A DNA stretch of 64,000 nucleotides from Bacillota bacterium. GTDB lineage: Bacteria > Bacillota > Clostridia > Lachnospirales > Lachnospiraceae. This document shows, in pieces, positions 36,264-45,022 of the stretch; the stretch's first letter is position 1; each line of letters opens with the position of its first letter. The DNA is taken from positions 124,001 through 188,000 of the forward strand of contig JAEWQV010000034.1 of assembly GCA_023399055.1 (NCBI GenBank), written 5' to 3'. Under the pieces are notes generated by a model. It had not been told where the DNA came from and ran no database searches. It worked only from the letters and a program-made list of their open reading frames with translations. A program made the translations under genes and the position numbers.

Positions 36264-36307
36264 TTTTTCTTACAGAGGAGATCTCAAGAACATTCGAAAT
36301 TACTCAG

Positions 36308-36352
36308 AACCTCCCAGGATGCGGAAACACGCATTACCCTGGGAGGTTTTTT
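36308..36352 (+). terminator. Terminator of rplM-rpsI
   Basis: AACCTCCCAGG (36308-36318) pairs with CCTGGGAGGTT (36338-36348), with an inner ATGCG/CGCAT stem, then TTTTTT. The outer arm sequence is nearly repeated by the terminator at 37297. Confidence 0.95.
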
Positions 36353-36496
36353 AGTGTAATATTATAGATTTACAGTGATGCAACCAGTGGTTTACAGATT
36401 GCAAGCTGGTGGATGCTTGCGTAAAGGGGTAGACTAGTGGTATATTTTGTATGAAAAATACTTTGATGTTAATATAAGTTATAGGGGGAAGTTAGA

Positions 36497-37279
36497 ATGC
36501 TAATAGGTGACAAACTGATACAACTACGAAGGGAGAAAGGATATTCGCAGGAACAGTTGGCAAATATGCTTAATGTATCAAGGCAAGCTGTAAGTAAATG
36601 GGAAGCGGGTAATTCAACGCCGGAGTTAGACAAAATTATTATGCTTGCAGATATCTTCAATGTTAGTGTTGATTATCTTGTAAGAGATAACCTGGTTAAC
36701 CAAGAACCGATAAAGAGAGCAGAAAATAATCCGGATAGTGTTGAAGTCATGTTACAACTAGACGAGATTAAAAAGTCTATAAAAAAGCAAAATATATATG
36801 AATATAAAAGTAAAAAAACAATTTTAGGATTACCATTAGTCCACATTAAGTTGGCGCGAAATGGAATGGCTTTAGCATGTGGAATTATTGCAATCGGAAA
36901 TGCTTCTATCGGTATAATTAGTTTAGGAGGTATAGCGCTAGGACTTATCAGCTTAGGAGGTTTAGCACTTGGGATATTAGGTGCATTTGGTGGTTTAGCT
37001 GTCGGAACCATAGCATTTGCCGGTCTTTCCATAGGCATTTTAGCATTAGGTGGAATCGCAATAGGTGTATATGCAGTAGGAGGGATTGCTGTTGCTTCAG
37101 CCATAGCTATTGGTGGGATTGCAAAAGGTAATATTGCATTGGGACAGATTGTTGATGGCACATATACAATGTATATCAACGAAGCTACGAAAGAACAAGT
37201 AAAAGAATTAATACAGACAAAGTATCCAGATTTTAATAGAACTATATTAAATTTATTCTTAGGTTTTCTAAGAAAATAA
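36497..37279 (+). CDS. XRE-family regulator with glycine-rich hydrophobic decapeptide repeats
   Basis: 260 residues. An N-terminal Cro/C1 helix-turn-helix (LIQLRREKGYSQEQLANMLN, SRQAVSKWEAGNSTPELDKI) spans residues 7-60. After a charged linker, residues 118-220 consist of about ten repeats near ten residues long: GIISLGGIALG, LISLGGLALG, ILALGGIAIG and similar. A soluble C-terminus ends the protein (EATKEQVKELIQTKYPDF). The repeat block is either several short membrane helices or a repeat solenoid. The gene stands alone between two near-identical terminators. It is likely a membrane-tethered regulator; its targets are unknown. Confidence 0.8.
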   Translation: MLIGDKLIQLRREKGYSQEQLANMLNVSRQAVSKWEAGNSTPELDKIIMLADIFNVSVDYLVRDNLVNQEPIKRAENNPDSVEVMLQLDEIKKSIKKQNIYEYKSKKTILGLPLVHIKLARNGMALACGIIAIGNASIGIISLGGIALGLISLGGLALGILGAFGGLAVGTIAFAGLSIGILALGGIAIGVYAVGGIAVASAIAIGGIAKGNIALGQIVDGTYTMYINEATKEQVKELIQTKYPDFNRTILNLFLGFLRK

Positions 37280-37296
37280 TAACTAATGTCTTTCAG

Positions 37297-37341
37297 AACC
37301 TCCCAAGCCGATGCGAATCGTATTTACTTGGGAGGTTTTTT
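37297..37341 (+). terminator. Terminator of the XRE/decapeptide gene
   Basis: AACCTCCCAAG (37297-37307) pairs with CTTGGGAGGTT (37327-37337), then T-run. It shares CAGAACCTCCCA and GGGAGGTTTTTT with the rpsI terminator one kilobase upstream. Confidence 0.95.
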
Positions 37342-37493
37342 GAATGTAAGTGATTGTTTTATATTTGCAAATGTAATGAAAAACGAATACAATAACAACG
37401 TAGCGAGAAGAAGCTGTTTCTTGCTTTTTTGCATAAGATAGATACAAGGAATAGAGTTTGTATTTCTAAAAAAGAAAGAGAAGAAGCGTTAAA

Positions 37494-38516
37494 ATGGAAC
37501 CATATTATTATAGTCAGTTAAATAAACAACAGCAAAGAGTTTATCAGGTCATCAAGAATGGTGTAGAGTCGCTTTCACAAAGCTTTGATGTACAAAGAAT
37601 TGATGGAACAGAGCTAAGTGAGATATTTTATAAGATAAGATTAGATTGTCCAGAGATATTTTATGCACCGACATTTCAATATTCTTTCTATCCTGATTCC
37701 ACGATGGTTAAAATAAAGCCTGTCTATTTATTTGAAAAGAATAAAATCAAAGAGCATCAGATGGCGATGAAGGCTAGGGTGGAGAAGCTTGCCCGGGTGG
37801 TGAAGGATAAAAGTGATTGGGAAAAGGAGCAATATATCCATGATTTCATCTGTGAAAATGTGACTTACGATAAGCTGAAGAAGCAATATTCCCATGAAAT
37901 ACTTGGTCCCTTGGGGCAAGGGGTTGGAGTCTGTGAAGGAATTGCGAAATCGGTGAAGATACTTTGTGATCAGCTGTCTATTCCCTGTATTGTTGTTATT
38001 TCTGAAAATAATCCGGATAAGCAGATTAAATATCGTCATGCCTGGAATATAATTCGAATGAATGGAACATGGTATCATATAGATGCTACTTTTGATAATA
38101 CATTAGGGAAAAAAGAAGTTAGATATGATTATTTTAACTTGGACGATAAGAGCATTTTCAAGGATCACGAGCCTTCGATATACAAAGTTCCTGCATGCAA
38201 TGATGATAATCATTTTTATTATAAAGAAAAGAAGCTTTCTTTTACCAAGCAGGAAGATGTAGCAAAACGTTGCCAACAAGCAATCAAAAAAGGAAAGGTT
38301 CTAACCTTTCACTGGAGAGGGAGTTATCTCACAAAAGCTGTCCTAGAGGAATTGTTACATATCGTAGCTGGTGTGGCCAAGGAAAAGAGCTGGTATAGTC
38401 AGGTCTCTATAAACTTGGCACAGGCGGTCATCCGTGTGAAATTCCTACAGGAACAGATAGAAGATTCAGTGAAGTTGGAAGATACGTATGAAGAGGAAAA
38501 TAATACAGTAGTATAG
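37494..38516 (+). CDS. Transglutaminase-like cysteine peptidase-fold protein
   Basis: 340 residues. The transglutaminase-like triad is present: C147 (GVGVCEGIAKSV), H182 (RHAWNII) and D197 (YHIDATFDN). The N-terminal 100 residues form a helical region before it, and the C-terminal 80 a separate small domain. There is no signal peptide, so it is probably cytosolic, unlike the secreted members. Proteins of this fold can be peptidases, transglutaminases or deamidases; the reaction is unknown. Monocistronic, with a terminator after it. Confidence 0.8.
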   Translation: MEPYYYSQLNKQQQRVYQVIKNGVESLSQSFDVQRIDGTELSEIFYKIRLDCPEIFYAPTFQYSFYPDSTMVKIKPVYLFEKNKIKEHQMAMKARVEKLARVVKDKSDWEKEQYIHDFICENVTYDKLKKQYSHEILGPLGQGVGVCEGIAKSVKILCDQLSIPCIVVISENNPDKQIKYRHAWNIIRMNGTWYHIDATFDNTLGKKEVRYDYFNLDDKSIFKDHEPSIYKVPACNDDNHFYYKEKKLSFTKQEDVAKRCQQAIKKGKVLTFHWRGSYLTKAVLEELLHIVAGVAKEKSWYSQVSINLAQAVIRVKFLQEQIEDSVKLEDTYEEENNTVV

Positions 38517-38584
38517 TAGATATGGTGGATATAGAAATTGATACAAGTGAGTAAATATAATAATATTAATTTTATAAGCTGGTT

Positions 38585-38626
38585 AGGGTAGAGATATTCG
38601 TTAAAGGAAATCTCTACCCTTTATTA
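38585..38626 (+). terminator. Terminator after the transglutaminase-like gene
   Basis: AGGGTAGAGAT (38585-38595) pairs with ATCTCTACCCT (38610-38620), followed by TTATT. Confidence 0.85.
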
Positions 38627-38718
38627 GATTTCAGATATGAATTATAGTGGCATACGGAGAATAATATAACAAAAAAGTCATTTTATATCAATAAATGGAA
38701 TTTATGAGAAAAAATTAG

Positions 38719-38748
38719 TTGTAGTTTTCATAATAGTTTATATATAAT
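38719..38748 (+). promoter_or_regulatory. Predicted promoter of the HD-GYP gene
   Basis: TTGTAG (38719-38724), 18-base spacer, TATAAT (38743-38748), 58 bases before the start codon. Confidence 0.5.
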
Positions 38749-38805
38749 AAAAGCAACGAAAAACGCAACATATAATTTCTTACGAGTGATAAAGAAGGAG
38801 AATGA

Positions 38806-40668
38806 ATGAGTCAGATAAAATTTTTCCCGCTAAAATTTAAGCTATTTTTATTACTATTTCTTATTGTTTTCTCTGTTTCAGGTTTGTTGGCAACTTTTCA
38901 ATATTTTACAATGAATAACAGTGTGGAAGAGGATTTTGCACAAAAGCGAAAGCTGGTACACGACAGGGCAGTTACTATGATTAGGAATGCCGATTATGTC
39001 AATCTACTCAATGAAAAGCCTATCGATGAGCAGGCTAAAATTATTCTTAATAATATCAGAGACGAGTATAAACGAAAAAATAGCATTGACTTTGACATTG
39101 CATCTTTTCTAAACGGTAATGAGCAATTCCAATTATATGTAATAGATAGCAGCAATACGATAATATGGTCTACTGACCAAAACGATTTGGGACTAAATTT
39201 TTCTGATTTTCCAGACTTTATTCAATATTTGGACGAAATACGTGCTTCGGGTAGTTTTACATCCTCGCGAGTAAGTTTGTCTATTAATTCAGGAGATCTG
39301 ACAAAATATTGTTATATTCCCTCCTTCGACGGTAATTATATATTTGAAACTGGAACAAAGCTGGAAAGCAATAATACATATGCAACCAATGTTACGTTTG
39401 AAGACTTTGAGCATCAATTACTGGAAGAAAATAGCTTTGTGAGCAGCATTTTGCTCTATGATTATCAAGGTGTGACCTATAAGAAAGATGGGAATGGAGA
39501 TAACATTAAGATTTCATCCTCCAAAGAGCAGTATTTTAATCAGGCTCTTAATACAATGGAAACAGTTGTGGTAGAAGGAACGTACGAAAATGTAAAGGCT
39601 TACTATGAATACATTCCATATGAAATTATTGGGGCCAGAGGAGCAAATGAAAGAAATGTTATAGAAGTTATATACAATAACCAAGCAGCCCTGGAAAAAC
39701 TGAAGCGAACGGAGATTATAATTGCTGCTGTAGTTTTCCTATGTGCTGTGATTATAGCATTCATCGGTTATTATATTGCAAGTAAGCTTGTAAAGCCAGT
39801 TGAGGAACTGACAGAAGGAGCCAAACAAGTAGCTGCAGGTAATCTAAGCTACCGCTTCACAATGAGAGCAAATGACGAAATAGCTATTTTGGGTGGTCAA
39901 TTTAATAAGATGACGGAAGAGAGATACCAGTTTGAAGAGGATTTAAAGAATAAAAACCATGAAATTTTCACTCAAAAAGAAGAAATAACCGCCCTTTATG
40001 AAGAAACTAGCGCTCTTTATGAAGAGACAACCGCCTTGAATGAAGAATTAGAGGAGTTACTTCGCCAAAACTCAAACAGTTATTTTGAGACGGTAAGGGC
40101 ACTTGCGAATGCAATTGATGAGAAAGATGCTTATACTGGAGGGCATTGTGAGCGCGTAATGGGATATTCCGTGAAAATTGCAGAAGAATTAGGGTTAAAT
40201 GATGATCAGATTAACGATCTAAAGTTTGGAAGTATTCTGCATGATATTGGTAAAATAGGCATAGCTGAGGAGATATTGAACAAAGAAGGTAAATTAACGC
40301 CGGAGGAATATGACGAGATCAAAAAGCATCCCGTAAAAGGTGATAATATATTAAGAGATCTTAACTTTCTCACCGACTGCCGAAGGATTATACGTGAACA
40401 CCACGAAAGAATTGATGGGAAAGGATATCCAGACGGCCTACTTGGTGATCAGATTTATTTTCTGGCTAAGATCGTGTGTGTAGCAGATGCGTATGATGCA
40501 ATGACCAGTTGCAGACCATATCGAAAGAATGGACTTACCAAAGAACAGGCGATAGAAGAATTACAAAAGAATAAGGGTACCCAGTTTGATGCTGACGTGG
40601 TAGATGCCTGCATCCGCTATCTAATGGAAACGGGAGAGCCAAGTAGCATAAAAGCAAAGCAGATATAA
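38806..40668 (+). CDS. Membrane HD-GYP phosphodiesterase with HAMP domain
   Basis: 620 residues. Membrane helix 1 at about 10-30, an extracytoplasmic Cache-like sensor at about 31-300 and helix 2 at about 303-325. The HAMP domain follows (KLVKPVEELTEGAKQVAAGN), then a coiled coil with repeats (ALYEETSALYEETTALNEEL), then an HD-GYP domain. Metal residues include H447 (GGHCERV), H479-D480 (LHDIGKIG), H-H in REHHERIDGKGYPDGL, and D in VADAYDAM. HD-GYP domains usually hydrolyse cyclic-di-GMP. The ligand sensed outside is unknown. GAAGGAG precedes the ATG. Confidence 0.93.
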   Translation: MSQIKFFPLKFKLFLLLFLIVFSVSGLLATFQYFTMNNSVEEDFAQKRKLVHDRAVTMIRNADYVNLLNEKPIDEQAKIILNNIRDEYKRKNSIDFDIASFLNGNEQFQLYVIDSSNTIIWSTDQNDLGLNFSDFPDFIQYLDEIRASGSFTSSRVSLSINSGDLTKYCYIPSFDGNYIFETGTKLESNNTYATNVTFEDFEHQLLEENSFVSSILLYDYQGVTYKKDGNGDNIKISSSKEQYFNQALNTMETVVVEGTYENVKAYYEYIPYEIIGARGANERNVIEVIYNNQAALEKLKRTEIIIAAVVFLCAVIIAFIGYYIASKLVKPVEELTEGAKQVAAGNLSYRFTMRANDEIAILGGQFNKMTEERYQFEEDLKNKNHEIFTQKEEITALYEETSALYEETTALNEELEELLRQNSNSYFETVRALANAIDEKDAYTGGHCERVMGYSVKIAEELGLNDDQINDLKFGSILHDIGKIGIAEEILNKEGKLTPEEYDEIKKHPVKGDNILRDLNFLTDCRRIIREHHERIDGKGYPDGLLGDQIYFLAKIVCVADAYDAMTSCRPYRKNGLTKEQAIEELQKNKGTQFDADVVDACIRYLMETGEPSSIKAKQI

Positions 40669-40747
40669 TTAAGCAAGAAATGACAGGAAATATTTGTTTA
40701 CCTTATGTAAAATGGAAGTAGTAAAGGATAAGGAGACAGGTAAACCT

Positions 40748-41143
40748 ATGGAATTTGAAAAAGTAGTTGAAGTCAGAAGAAGTATTAGAAAGTTTCAATC
40801 AAGAAAGATTGAGAACGAAAAAATCTATAAATTAATCGAAATGGCGAGGCTATGCCAATCGGCTAAAAACAGACAACCATGGAAATTTATGATATTAGAA
40901 AATGAAGCAAAAAATCAAGTAGCTGATATAATGCTGGATTTATTTAATAAAAATGATTATGAATTACCGGGATATATTAATAGCTCAAAGACATCAGCGA
41001 AAATTATAAAAAATGCATCCATATTAATTTTGGTTTATCGTGAAAAGGATGAGAGTCCAGAGCCTCGAGCACGTAAACCAATGGAAGAAATCTTGATAAA
41101 GGAGAATACTCTGAAAGATCTATGCAATGATTCAAAGCTTTAA
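40748..41143 (+). pseudogene. Nitroreductase-family gene, 3'-truncated
   Basis: 131 residues from ATG 40748. The N-terminal half of a nitroreductase is clear (VVEVRRSIRKFQSRKIENEK, then ARLCQSAKNRQPWKFMILEN and KIIKNASILILVYREKDESP). After residue ~110 the sequence diverges into a short unrelated tail and stops. The C-terminal half that completes the FMN site in this dimeric family (usual length 165-220) is missing and was not found in the other frames just downstream. Longer starts (TTG 40694, ATG 40712) are possible. Probably a decaying gene. Confidence 0.65.
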
Positions 41144-41319
41144 AGCATAACATGAAGGAGCATATAGGTAATAAAAATTAAAATTTTTACAGGGTGTTTT
41201 TCAGATGGATGAATCGGTCTGGATAACATCCCTTTTAATATGCAGATATTTGTTAAGGACTGTTTTATTTATAGTTTCTTCATGGTTGATTTTGTATCGT
41301 AAAGTATCGTGCTATTCCA

Positions 41320-41348
41320 TTGTTTTCCGAATAATAGTTTCGTATAAT
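41320..41348 (+). promoter_or_regulatory. Predicted promoter of the XRE-TPR/ABC operon
   Basis: TTGTTT (41320-41325), 17-base spacer, TATAAT (41343-41348), followed at once by a 13-base tandem repeat. The spacer 41144-41319 shows no convincing gene. Confidence 0.6.
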
Positions 41349-41357
41349 ATAACTAAG

Positions 41358-41419
41358 TTAAAGAAATAAATTAAAGAAATAAATTAAAGAAATAAATTAA
41401 AAAACAAATTAAAGAAAGG
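41358..41419 (+). repeat. Tandem 13-base AT-rich repeat in the 5'-UTR
   Basis: Three exact copies of TTAAAGAAATAAA (41358-41370, 41371-41383, 41384-41396), then a variant TTAAAAAACAAA and a partial TTAAAGAAAGG. The last copy forms the ribosome-binding site of the next gene. Copy number could therefore alter the leader length. Confidence 0.9.
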
Positions 41420-41430
41420 AGAAAAACAAG

Positions 41431-42552
41431 ATGCATTTACTACGTATATCAGAAAATTTGGTTACGCTCCGTCATGATAAAAAAGTGACACAGGATGAGG
41501 TTGCATTGTATCTGGGAGTAACAAAAGCATCTGTTTCAAAGTGGGAGAATGGACAGAGCATGCCAGATATTCAACTATTACCGTTAATTGCTGTTTATTA
41601 TAATGTTACAGTTGATGAACTACTTGGGTTTGAACCGCAACTTAGCAGAGAGCAAGTTAAACGGCTCTATCAGGAGCTTGCAGAGGATTTTGCGAACAAC
41701 GCTTTTGACGAAACAATGAAAAAATGTAAGCTGCTGGTACATAGATATTATTCTTGTTATCCTTTTCTTCTGCAAATCTGTGTACTGTGGCTAAATCACT
41801 TTATGTTAGCAAAATTTGCTGAAGTACAGAAGGAAATTCTAAATGAGATATCTGCTCTTTGTGAAAGAATACTTAAAGAATGCAAAATAATCGAGATTTG
41901 TAATCAGGCAGTATCTATTAAAGCTGTGATAGACCTGCAGCTGGGTAAACCCAATGAAGTTATTGAGAGCTTGGAAGAAATCGTTAGAGCGCAAGATCTT
42001 TCTGCATCCAATGATACAGTGCTGATGCAAGCGTATCAGATGGTAGGTGAAATAGATAAGGCAAAAAGCAGCGTCCAAATTTCCATGTATCTTCATGTAC
42101 TCTCGCTTATTGGTACAGCTGCTGCCCATCTTTATATTAATAATGATAATCTTGAATTGTGTGAAGAGACAATACGCAGAACGGATAGCATTATTTCTGC
42201 TTTTAATTTAAATAAATTACAACCAAACATTTCCGCACAGTTTAATTATCAGGCAGCAGTCATTTATGCCACCCACAATCAGCAGGACAAAGCAGTGGAA
42301 CGGCTTGGTCAGTATGCTCATGCAGTAAAATATCTTCTAATGGGTGACAATATTAATCTTCATGGAGATAGCTATTTTGATGCACTTGACCCACTGGTTT
42401 CAAGGCTTGATCTTGGTACAGCTCCACCGAGAAATAGAAAATTGGTTGTGGAAAGTTCTGTAACAGCATTTAACCATCCGGCTTTTACCTCACTTAGCAG
42501 TGATGAAACATTTCAAAAAATAAAGCAATCTATGATGAAGGAAGGAAACTAA
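41431..42552 (+). CDS. XRE-family regulator with TPR-like helical domain
   Basis: 373 residues. The N-terminal HTH (LVTLRHDKKVTQDEVALYLG, TKASVSKWENGQSMPDIQLL) occupies residues 9-65. The remaining 300 residues are all-helical, TPR-like (QAYQMVGEIDKAKSSVQIS, AAVIYATHNQQDKAVERLGQ), as in peptide-sensing RRNPP-type or Rgg-like regulators. It is the first gene of an operon with a PLDc_N membrane peptide and an ABC transporter, which it probably regulates. The signal sensed is unknown. Confidence 0.85.
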   Translation: MHLLRISENLVTLRHDKKVTQDEVALYLGVTKASVSKWENGQSMPDIQLLPLIAVYYNVTVDELLGFEPQLSREQVKRLYQELAEDFANNAFDETMKKCKLLVHRYYSCYPFLLQICVLWLNHFMLAKFAEVQKEILNEISALCERILKECKIIEICNQAVSIKAVIDLQLGKPNEVIESLEEIVRAQDLSASNDTVLMQAYQMVGEIDKAKSSVQISMYLHVLSLIGTAAAHLYINNDNLELCEETIRRTDSIISAFNLNKLQPNISAQFNYQAAVIYATHNQQDKAVERLGQYAHAVKYLLMGDNINLHGDSYFDALDPLVSRLDLGTAPPRNRKLVVESSVTAFNHPAFTSLSSDETFQKIKQSMMKEGN

Positions 42553-42554
42553 TC

Positions 42555-42758
42555 ATGAATAATATTACAGAGTATTTACCATTTATTATTCCGCTTATTA
42601 TAGCAGAATTCGGATTATTAATTTATACTATACACCATATTTTAACCCATCAGAATTATAAGCATGGTAATCGTGTGATGTGGCTTATAATTGCTATTGT
42701 TGGAATGCAGTTTATTGGACCTATTTTATATTTTTTAATTGGGAAAGAGGATAGTTAA
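42555..42758 (+). CDS. Small PLDc_N-type membrane protein
   Basis: 67 residues with two membrane helices (LPFIIPLIIAEFGLLIYTIH and VMWLIIAIVGMQFIGPILYF), ending IGKEDS. This is the PLDc_N (phospholipase D nuclease N-terminal) pattern, found alone in proteins located beside ABC transporters and cardiolipin synthases. It starts two bases after the XRE-TPR stop. An accessory role in the transporter complex or immunity is inferred from context. Confidence 0.8.
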   Translation: MNNITEYLPFIIPLIIAEFGLLIYTIHHILTHQNYKHGNRVMWLIIAIVGMQFIGPILYFLIGKEDS

Positions 42759-42759
42759 T

Positions 42760-43662
42760 ATGGAAATGCTGACAGTATCAAATATTTGCAAGCAATTTGG
42801 TGAAAAGAAGGTACTAACTAATCTGAATTTCTCTGTATCAGAGGGCAGCGTCTTTGGCTTTGTTGGACAGAATGGAGCTGGTAAGACCACAACTATGAAA
42901 TTGATACTGGGGCTAATTGCCGCTGACAGTGGGGAAATCTGTATTAATGGAGAACGTGTTTCTTACGGGCAGAATAATACGAACCGCTATGTTGGCTATT
43001 TACCGGATGTTCCAGAATTCTATTCTTATATGACACCTACGGAGTACCTAAGCTTTTGTGGTGAAATCACGGGAATGGAATACCGCAAAATCAAAAGCAG
43101 AACCACAGAGCTTCTTGCACTTGTCGGATTAGAAAATGAAAAAAGACGTATCAAAGGCTTTTCTAGGGGAATGAAGCAGAGGTTAGGTATTGCACAGGCA
43201 CTCTTAAATCAACCCAAGCTGCTTATCTGTGATGAGCCCACGTCTGCTCTTGATCCAGTAGGTAGAAAGGAGATATTGGATATTTTGGTGTCTTCCAAAG
43301 AAAAGACTACCGTGGTTTTCTCTACACATATACTTTCCGATGTTGAACGCATATGCAATAAGATAGCTTTTATTAATGAAGGGAAAATAGCAATGAGCGG
43401 AACCTTGGAACAAATCAAAAATATGCGCCGTGCAGCAGGTTTTGAGATTGAGTTTGAAAATTCAGCAGATGCTAATAAGCTTCTCTCTGTATATCCTAGT
43501 GGCAAAAAAATATCTGAAAAGCAGATTATTTATGATGGTGCAACACAACAGGAGATGACGGAGGTATTGGGGTTTGTCGTTAATCAGAATCTTGAGGTTA
43601 TAAAGCTAGAACGGTCGGAGCATACGTTGGAATCATTATTCTTGGAGGTGGTCGGCAAATGA
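42760..43662 (+). CDS. ABC transporter ATP-binding protein
   Basis: 300 residues from ATG 42760 (GAGGATAG upstream, inside the previous gene). Walker A is GQNGAGKTTT, the signature is FSRGMKQRLG (a variant common in the DrrA/CcmA type), Walker B is LLICDEPTSALD and the switch histidine is in VVFSTHILSD. The C-terminal 80 residues form the extra domain seen in bacitracin/lantibiotic-type exporters. The next gene encodes the permease. Confidence 0.92.
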   Translation: MEMLTVSNICKQFGEKKVLTNLNFSVSEGSVFGFVGQNGAGKTTTMKLILGLIAADSGEICINGERVSYGQNNTNRYVGYLPDVPEFYSYMTPTEYLSFCGEITGMEYRKIKSRTTELLALVGLENEKRRIKGFSRGMKQRLGIAQALLNQPKLLICDEPTSALDPVGRKEILDILVSSKEKTTVVFSTHILSDVERICNKIAFINEGKIAMSGTLEQIKNMRRAAGFEIEFENSADANKLLSVYPSGKKISEKQIIYDGATQQEMTEVLGFVVNQNLEVIKLERSEHTLESLFLEVVGK

Positions 43663-44429
43663 ACACATTTTTTGCGTTTTTAAAAAAGGAGATAATGGAA
43701 CTAATTCGTTCTGGACGGCTGACAATTCTTCTTATTGTTTTTATACTTTTTGGTATTATGAATCCAGCTATTGCAAAAATAACTCCTTGGATGATGGAAA
43801 CTATGGCAGGTTCCTTAAAGGATACGGGATTGGTTGTGACAGAGGTAAAGATAGATGCAATAACCTCCTGGACACAATATTATAAAAATCTTACAATGGC
43901 TCTCATTATTTTTGTTTTATTTGTAAGTAATAGCTTCACGAAGGAATTTCAAAGTGGAACCTTAGTTTTGGTTTTAACCAAAGGGTTATCACGCTTTAAG
44001 GTTATTATTGCAAAAGCTTTATCTATGGGGATGCTATGGACACTTTGCTATTGGATATGTTATGGAATTACCTATGGATACAATGCATATTTTTGGGACA
44101 ACAGCATTGCGCCACATATGTTCTATGGAGCATTTCTAAGTTGGTTGTTTGGAGTATGGATATTAATATTAATTGTGTTTTTTTCCACACTTGCTCAAAG
44201 CAACACAACCGTTTTGCTTGGGCTTGGGGGTACGCTAATTGTATTTAATCTACTTAATATGTTCACGAGCGTAAGTAAGTATTTACCGATAAAACTTCTA
44301 GGCGGGTTATCTTTATTGACGAAAGAAGCCTCTTTGGTAGATTACAGTTCTGCTGTTTTAATAACCGTAATATCTTCTGTGCTTTTAGTTGGTTTCAGTG
44401 TAGTAATTTTTAATCGTAAGATGATTTAA
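43659..44429 (+). CDS. ABC transporter permease (ABC-2 type)
   Basis: 256 residues with six membrane helices and the ABC-2 layout: LRSGRLTILLIVFI-like first helix, NSFTKEFQSGTLVLVLTKGL coupling region, and four further helices. Starts within the ATPase gene (ATGA overlap). Together they form an exporter whose substrate is not readable; self-protection against antimicrobial peptides is a common role for this gene layout. A terminator follows. Confidence 0.88.
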   Translation: MNTFFAFLKKEIMELIRSGRLTILLIVFILFGIMNPAIAKITPWMMETMAGSLKDTGLVVTEVKIDAITSWTQYYKNLTMALIIFVLFVSNSFTKEFQSGTLVLVLTKGLSRFKVIIAKALSMGMLWTLCYWICYGITYGYNAYFWDNSIAPHMFYGAFLSWLFGVWILILIVFFSTLAQSNTTVLLGLGGTLIVFNLLNMFTSVSKYLPIKLLGGLSLLTKEASLVDYSSAVLITVISSVLLVGFSVVIFNRKMI

Positions 44430-44448
44430 CTTCAATAATCTTTTATTA

Positions 44449-44480
44449 AAATATCAGCTATTAAAAGGCTGATATTTTTG
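44449..44480 (+). terminator. Terminator of the XRE-TPR/ABC operon
   Basis: AAATATCAGC (44449-44458) pairs with GCTGATATTT (44468-44477), followed by TT. Confidence 0.85.
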
Positions 44481-44554
44481 CTATAATTAACTCTAATATT
44501 AGTCATTTAGCTTTATATTGCTAATTATAAATTTATTACGGGAGTGTATATGGG

Positions 44555-45022
44555 ATGGAATTTACGCTGAAAGAGGCATTACATTATTCTGAAAATAACA
44601 TGTTAGAAGCATGGATACAAAAGTTCTTACGTGAAAATGAGGGGGAAATGCCAAACCCTAATTTTGCATTGGCTGATGGCTTACTTTTAGAGGCCAGGCA
44701 TTATTTCCATCCAATTTGCCTTCCGTTGAATGTATTAAAAACAGTAAGAGTTGAACATGATATTTTAGATGAAAATGAATTGAAACATTATAGGTATAAA
44801 GTTGATCGAATTATTCAAAAGCTTCCCCAATGGGATATGCCTCCATTAATTGCTCAGTACAATGGAACGGAGTTTGTTTTAACAGATGGAAATCACAGAT
44901 TTAGTGCTTTGACGAAAGAGAAAATATCTGATTACTATACTATTATTTGGTGTAATAAGGATATGAAGAATACCGTGTTGGATATTATGTTAGAAAAAGG
45001 ATGGGTAGATTTTGGAATATAA
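44555..45022 (+). CDS. ParB-like nuclease-superfamily protein
   Basis: 155 residues. The C-terminal half, PPLIAQYNGTEFVLTDGNHR followed by FSALTKEKISDYYTIIW, shows the ParB/sulfiredoxin DGxHR motif. The N-terminal half is not recognised. Stand-alone members of this superfamily include CTP-dependent switches and nucleases; no function is assigned. The end overlaps the methyltransferase gene by 11 bases, which suggests a shared role. Confidence 0.65.
   Translation: MEFTLKEALHYSENNMLEAWIQKFLRENEGEMPNPNFALADGLLLEARHYFHPICLPLNVLKTVRVEHDILDENELKHYRYKVDRIIQKLPQWDMPPLIAQYNGTEFVLTDGNHRFSALTKEKISDYYTIIWCNKDMKNTVLDIMLEKGWVDFGI

Noticed and set aside
36673..37179. 168-residue open frame on the minus strand opposite the XRE/decapeptide gene
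   Set aside because: It is proline/isoleucine-rich low-complexity sequence produced by the complementary glycine repeats, with no start context.
41205..41369. 54-residue hydrophobic frame (MDESVWITSLLICRYL...) with AGGGTG upstream
   Set aside because: It runs through the predicted promoter of the XRE-TPR gene and ends in the 13-base repeat; there is no independent support. A real small membrane protein cannot be fully excluded.
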